A stretch of DNA of 11,885 nucleotides, from contig WFTA01000032.1 in assembly GCA_015485715.1 (NCBI GenBank), positions 1 through 11,885 of the forward strand. Reading direction: 5' to 3'. Under the pieces are notes generated by a model. It was not told where the DNA came from. It made no database searches and saw nothing but the letters and a program-made list of their open reading frames with translations. The position numbers were made by a program, and so were the translations under genes. This DNA comes from Patescibacteria group bacterium (GTDB taxonomy: Bacteria > Patescibacteriota > Patescibacteriia > WFTA01 > S139-112). Shown one piece after another: positions 9,480 to 11,885 of the stretch. Each line of letters starts with the position of its first letter. Positions within the stretch are counted from its first letter, which is position 1.

Positions 9480-9506
9480 CATCTTTTCTGGTTTTATAAC
9501 AAATAT

Positions 9507-9512
9507 TATAAT
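9507..9512 (+). promoter_or_regulatory. possible -10 element for the membrane protein/recA unit
   Basis: TATAAT at 9507-9512 matches the sigma-70 -10 consensus exactly and sits inside a 12-bp AT palindrome (9503-9514). A start near 9519 would put the ribosome binding site at 9522 almost at the 5' end of the message. No good -35 is visible at 16-18 nt upstream, so this is tentative. Confidence 0.4.
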
Positions 9513-9521
9513 ATATTTATT

Positions 9522-9528
9522 AAGGTGG
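9522..9528 (+). promoter_or_regulatory. Shine-Dalgarno sequence, decides start at 9534
   Basis: AAGGTGG lies 5 nt before the ATG at 9534 and is close to the AAGGAGG consensus. It overlaps the in-frame GTG codons at 9525 and 9528, so those are unlikely starts. It is the only convincing Shine-Dalgarno ahead of any gene in the window. Confidence 0.7.
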
Positions 9529-9533
9529 TGTAT

Positions 9534-9998
9534 ATGTTAGGTTTTACAAGTAAAAAAATACAAACAAGCAATGCGGATAAAGAAGCTGTAAGTGTATGGG
9601 ATGTGTATCAGAATACAGAAAAGATTATCAAAACAGGCAGATTGAAATTTAGGTTGGTGTTTTGGATTATTATTTTTATATCTATATTGGGATATATGTC
9701 TTTTCAGGTCTTGTCTATATCTAAACCTCCTTATATAGAGATATATTATCCGCAAAATGATACTGTAGTAGAAAATGGTGTGATAAATATAAAAGGAAAA
9801 ACTGAACCGGAAAGCACACTTTTACTAAATAATAAGCCTATATATATAGACAGCGATGGATATTTTGATGAAACCCTTGTGCTTAACCCGGGAGTGAATG
9901 TATTGACATTTGAAGCAGAGAGAAGATATTCTAAAAAAAAGATCGTCAAAATCAATGTGTATTATAGCCCTGATTCAAATCCTTTAGCACAAAATTAA
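9534..9998 (+). CDS. single-pass membrane protein with extracytoplasmic Ig-like domain
   Basis: Not a gene I can name. The 154-aa product has a polar, Lys-rich N-terminal part (1-38), one transmembrane helix (about 39-61, FRLVFWIIIFISILGYM) and a beta-rich domain (about 67-144). The basic residues just before the helix predict N-inside, C-outside topology. The outer domain shows the pattern of Ig-like/glucodextranase-B-like folds: a PxNDTVVENG opening, IKGKTEP, LLLNNKPI, DSDGYFDETLVLNPGVNVLTF and a final KIVKINVYY strand. Similar domains occur in RodZ-like cell-shape proteins, but the usual helix-turn-helix head has no room here. It sits 54 nt after ftsK and 30 nt before recA, probably co-transcribed with recA. 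The start is set by a Shine-Dalgarno; a frame extension to GTG 9525 is possible but less likely. An envelope or division role is inference only. Confidence 0.85.
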   Translation: MLGFTSKKIQTSNADKEAVSVWDVYQNTEKIIKTGRLKFRLVFWIIIFISILGYMSFQVLSISKPPYIEIYYPQNDTVVENGVINIKGKTEPESTLLLNNKPIYIDSDGYFDETLVLNPGVNVLTFEAERRYSKKKIVKINVYYSPDSNPLAQN

Positions 9999-10017
9999 AA
10001 CCAGTAAACAACTGGTT
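9999..10017. promoter_or_regulatory. inverted repeat before recA (operator or RNA hairpin)
   Basis: AACCAG (9999-10004) and CTGGTT (10012-10017) form a perfect 6-bp dyad around a 7-nt loop. It begins directly after the stop of the preceding gene and ends 11 nt before the recA ATG. It has no T-run, so it is not a normal terminator. It does not match the SOS boxes I know (CTG-N10-CAG or GAAC-N4-GTTC types). It may be an operator or an mRNA hairpin that affects recA translation. Confidence 0.5.
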
Positions 10018-10028
10018 ATATATATAAT

Positions 10029-11060
10029 ATGGCCAATAAAAAACAAAACCCCAAGAATAGGGATAATGGGAAATCGCCAAATATTAACACAGCTATTGAA
10101 CAGATTAAATCGAAATTTGGAGATTCAGCTATTATGAGACTGGGCGATTCTGATGCTAAGATGAATGTAGAAGTAATACCAACAGGAATCATATCGCTTG
10201 ATATAGCACTTGGTGCGGGCGGTTTCCCCAGAGGAAGAATAGTAGAGATATATGGAGCAGAGTCTTCAGGTAAAACTACTTTGGCCAATTATTTTATAGC
10301 ACAGGTACAAAAGCAGGGCGGCACAGCAGCATTTGTGGATGCAGAGCATGCTTTGGATCCTGATTACGCCAAACGGATAGGTGTAAAAGTAGAAGACTTA
10401 CTAATTTCTCAACCCGACAGCGGAGAGCAGGCATTGGAGATTGTGGAGACCTTGGTGAGAACAAATGCAGTAGATGTAATTGTAGTTGATTCGGTAGCCG
10501 CTCTTACGCCCCGCGCTGAAATTGAGGGAGAGATGGGTGACTCTCATATGGCTTTGCAGGCAAGACTTATGTCTCAGGCATTAAGAAAATTAACTGCTAT
10601 AGCCAGCAAATCCAAGACTATTATTATATTTATCAATCAAGTGAGACAAAAAATAGGTGTATTTTTTGGAAATCCTGAGACAACTACAGGAGGAATGGCT
10701 CTTAAGTTCTATTCATCACTCAGGCTTGAACTTAGAAAAGCAGCTCAGCTTAAAAAAGGAGACAAGGTAGTAGGAAGCAGGATAAAAGTAAAAATAGTAA
10801 AAAATAAGATAGCTCCTCCTTTTAAAACTGCAGAATTTGATTTGATGTTTGATGAAGAGGGAATTATATCAACCGCAGCGGATGTACTTGATACAGCACT
10901 TTCTCTTGGTGTAGTAACTAAAAGTGGTAACACCTTATCTTGGGAAGATCAAAAACTTGGAGTAGGTAGAGAAAATGCCAAGCAATTTTTATATGAGAAC
11001 AAGAAGATAACGAACAAGATTATAAGTGAAATTTGGAGAAAAGTAAGAAATAAAAAATAA
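10029..11060 (+). CDS. recA: recombinase RecA
   Basis: ATP-dependent strand-exchange protein for homologous recombination and repair. Walker A is GAESSGKTT at residues 76-84. AFVDAEHALDP follows, then DVIVVDSVAALTPRAEIEGEMGDSHM (Walker B plus loop L1), INQVRQKIGVFFGNPETTTGG (loop L2) and the C-terminal domain. Length is 343 aa, normal for the family. Two things differ from the common form. The near-universal Pro of GPESSGKTT is Ala77, and the C-terminus ends basic (IWRKVRNKK) rather than with the acidic tail of E. coli RecA. The ATG has no Shine-Dalgarno; TATAAT (10023-10028) touches the start codon, too close to act as the -10 for this ATG. Transcription probably comes from upstream of the preceding gene. 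A hairpin overlapping the stop codon terminates it. Confidence 0.98.
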   Translation: MANKKQNPKNRDNGKSPNINTAIEQIKSKFGDSAIMRLGDSDAKMNVEVIPTGIISLDIALGAGGFPRGRIVEIYGAESSGKTTLANYFIAQVQKQGGTAAFVDAEHALDPDYAKRIGVKVEDLLISQPDSGEQALEIVETLVRTNAVDVIVVDSVAALTPRAEIEGEMGDSHMALQARLMSQALRKLTAIASKSKTIIIFINQVRQKIGVFFGNPETTTGGMALKFYSSLRLELRKAAQLKKGDKVVGSRIKVKIVKNKIAPPFKTAEFDLMFDEEGIISTAADVLDTALSLGVVTKSGNTLSWEDQKLGVGRENAKQFLYENKKITNKIISEIWRKVRNKK

Positions 11061-11084
11061 TAACATCTGATCTGTTATTTTTTT
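11054..11084. terminator. bidirectional terminator between recA and efp
   Basis: AATAACA (11059-11065) pairs with TGTTATT (11073-11079) around a 7-nt loop. After one T-T mismatch, A 11054-11057 pairs with T 11081-11084. A-tract on the left and T-tract on the right give a U-run for transcripts from either side. The left arm includes the last bases of the recA stop. Only one G-C pair is present, so the stem is weak, but the location between convergent genes fits. The rest of the 78-nt gap shows nothing else. Confidence 0.7.
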
Positions 11085-11138
11085 AATTTGTGGATCTTTA
11101 TTCAGGAAGTTAATTACTAATTTACCTAATATATTGCG

Positions 11139-11705
11139 CTATACTCTGCTTACGTATTCTCCTGTTTCAGTGTTTACCCTTATTATATCACCAGTTTTTA
11201 TAAATATAGGTACCTGAACAGTATATCCTGTCTCGAGTTTTGCCGGTTTTGTAACAGATCCTTGGGCAGTATTGCCTCTGACTCCGGGCTCTGTTTCTAT
11301 AACTTCCAGATCTACTTTAGGTGGAAGACTTACACTCACTACATTGTTGTTCCAGTAAAGCAGGTATACTTCTATACCCTCTTTCAGAAAATTGATACTG
11401 TCTCCTAGATTATCCTTATCGAGTTCTATTTGCTCGTATTGTGTATCCATAAATGTGAATTTATCTCCTGATTTGTATAAAAAAGTTGCTTTTTTCTTGT
11501 CTAGATCAGCTGTTTCTATTTTGTCACCATATTTGAAGTTATATTCTATAGTTTTTCCTGAAATGATACTTTTCATTTTGGTTTGCATTACTGGTTTGGC
11601 CTGTTGCATACGTAGAAATGAAGCATCTATGACAATATATGGTTCATTATTAAAAATAAGAACCAAACCTTTTTTAATTTGTTTTAGAGAAGATATTGAT
11701 GTCAT
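11139..11705 (-). CDS. efp: translation elongation factor P
   Basis: EF-P binds stalled ribosomes near the E site and promotes peptide bond formation at polyproline stretches. The 188-aa product has the three-domain layout: an N-terminal KOW-like domain (1-65), a central OB domain (66-128) and a C-terminal OB domain (129-188). The C-terminal EF-P signature is clear: K-x-A-x4-G-x2-V-x-VP-x2-I-x2-G, followed by DIIRVNTETGEYVSRV. The tip loop of domain I differs strongly. Where canonical proteins have a PGKG turn carrying the modified Lys or Arg, this one reads RMQQAKPVMQTKMK (32-45), about two residues shorter. The start ATG is 1 nt after the rpsR stop (TAATATG) with no Shine-Dalgarno, so translation is probably coupled to rpsR. 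It converges on recA. Confidence 0.96.
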   Translation of the reverse strand: MTSISSLKQIKKGLVLIFNNEPYIVIDASFLRMQQAKPVMQTKMKSIISGKTIEYNFKYGDKIETADLDKKKATFLYKSGDKFTFMDTQYEQIELDKDNLGDSINFLKEGIEVYLLYWNNNVVSVSLPPKVDLEVIETEPGVRGNTAQGSVTKPAKLETGYTVQVPIFIKTGDIIRVNTETGEYVSRV

Positions 11706-11706
11706 A

Positions 11707-11885
11707 TTATTTTCTTACAAATGGAAGAAGCGCCATTATTCTGGCAATTTTTATGGCTGATGCAACTTGTCTTTGATGTTTTGCACAAAGACCCGATCTT
11801 CGTCTAGGAACTATTTTGTGGTATGAGGATGTGAATCTCTGTAAATTTTGTGTGTCTTTATAATCAACTGTAATATTGTTTACAC
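11707..11885 (-). CDS. rpsR: 30S ribosomal protein bS18, 3' part
   Basis: The gene enters from the right edge and only its last 58 codons are visible (first full codon at 11883-11881, stop TAA at 11709-11707). The visible part reads VDYKDTQNLQRFTS, then IVPRRRSGLCAKHQRQVASAIKIARIMALLPFV and a final RK. That is the typical S18 core and C-terminus, which binds 16S rRNA next to bS6 on the small-subunit platform. The start and N-terminus lie outside the window. It is followed immediately by efp. Confidence 0.95.
   Translation of the reverse strand, partial: VNNITVDYKDTQNLQRFTSSYHKIVPRRRSGLCAKHQRQVASAIKIARIMALLPFVRK

Noticed and set aside
9470..9489. Hairpin after ftsK (GAAAA with TTTTC) as a terminator
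   Set aside because: The stem is about five mostly A-T pairs and no T-run follows it.
11392..11760. A 122-codon plus-strand frame across efp and rpsR
   Set aside because: It is antisense to two clearly recognised genes and has no family features of its own.

Overview
The window is a compact, AT-rich stretch of bacterial chromosome carrying core information-processing and division genes, with no mobile elements, CRISPR arrays or RNA genes. It looks like a Patescibacteria/CPR genome, on four grounds. The RNA polymerase beta subunit is short (1061 aa). The EF-P tip loop is diverged and shortened. A small membrane-anchored Ig-like protein sits in the cluster. Almost every gene lacks a Shine-Dalgarno sequence. 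I would look first at low-GC lineages such as Microgenomates, Katanobacteria or Dojkabacteria, but I cannot assign the phylum by eye. There is no in-frame TGA in any gene and Trp is coded by TGG. The standard bacterial code therefore applies, and the UGA=Gly lineages (Gracilibacteria, Absconditabacteria) are unlikely.

Layout: a terminator-like hairpin (about 10-44) closes off whatever lies upstream. Five genes then run rightward with short gaps: rpoB (94-3279), rpoC (3320-7267), ftsK (7296-9479), a 154-aa single-pass membrane protein with an outer Ig-like domain (9534-9998), and recA (10029-11060). The gaps are 40, 28, 54 and 30 nt. A hairpin with A/T tracts on both sides (about 11054-11084) lies just after recA and probably terminates transcription from both directions. 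From the right edge, the 3' part of rpsR (bS18) and efp (EF-P) run leftward toward recA. Only 1 nt separates the rpsR stop from the efp start.

How the genes fit together: rpoB and rpoC encode the two large catalytic subunits of RNA polymerase. FtsK is the septal DNA translocase that clears and segregates chromosomes at division. RecA is the recombinase. bS18 and EF-P belong to translation. The small membrane protein is the only gene without a firm function. Its topology recalls a RodZ-like cell-shape/division protein without the DNA-binding-like head, and its position between ftsK and recA would suit an envelope or division role.

I see no dramatic new system. The points most worth checking are the EF-P tip loop without the usual modified Lys/Arg motif, the substituted but otherwise near-invariant segment of RpoB next to the rifampicin pocket, the small membrane protein (the only gene with a clear ribosome binding site), and a perfect dyad placed immediately before recA.
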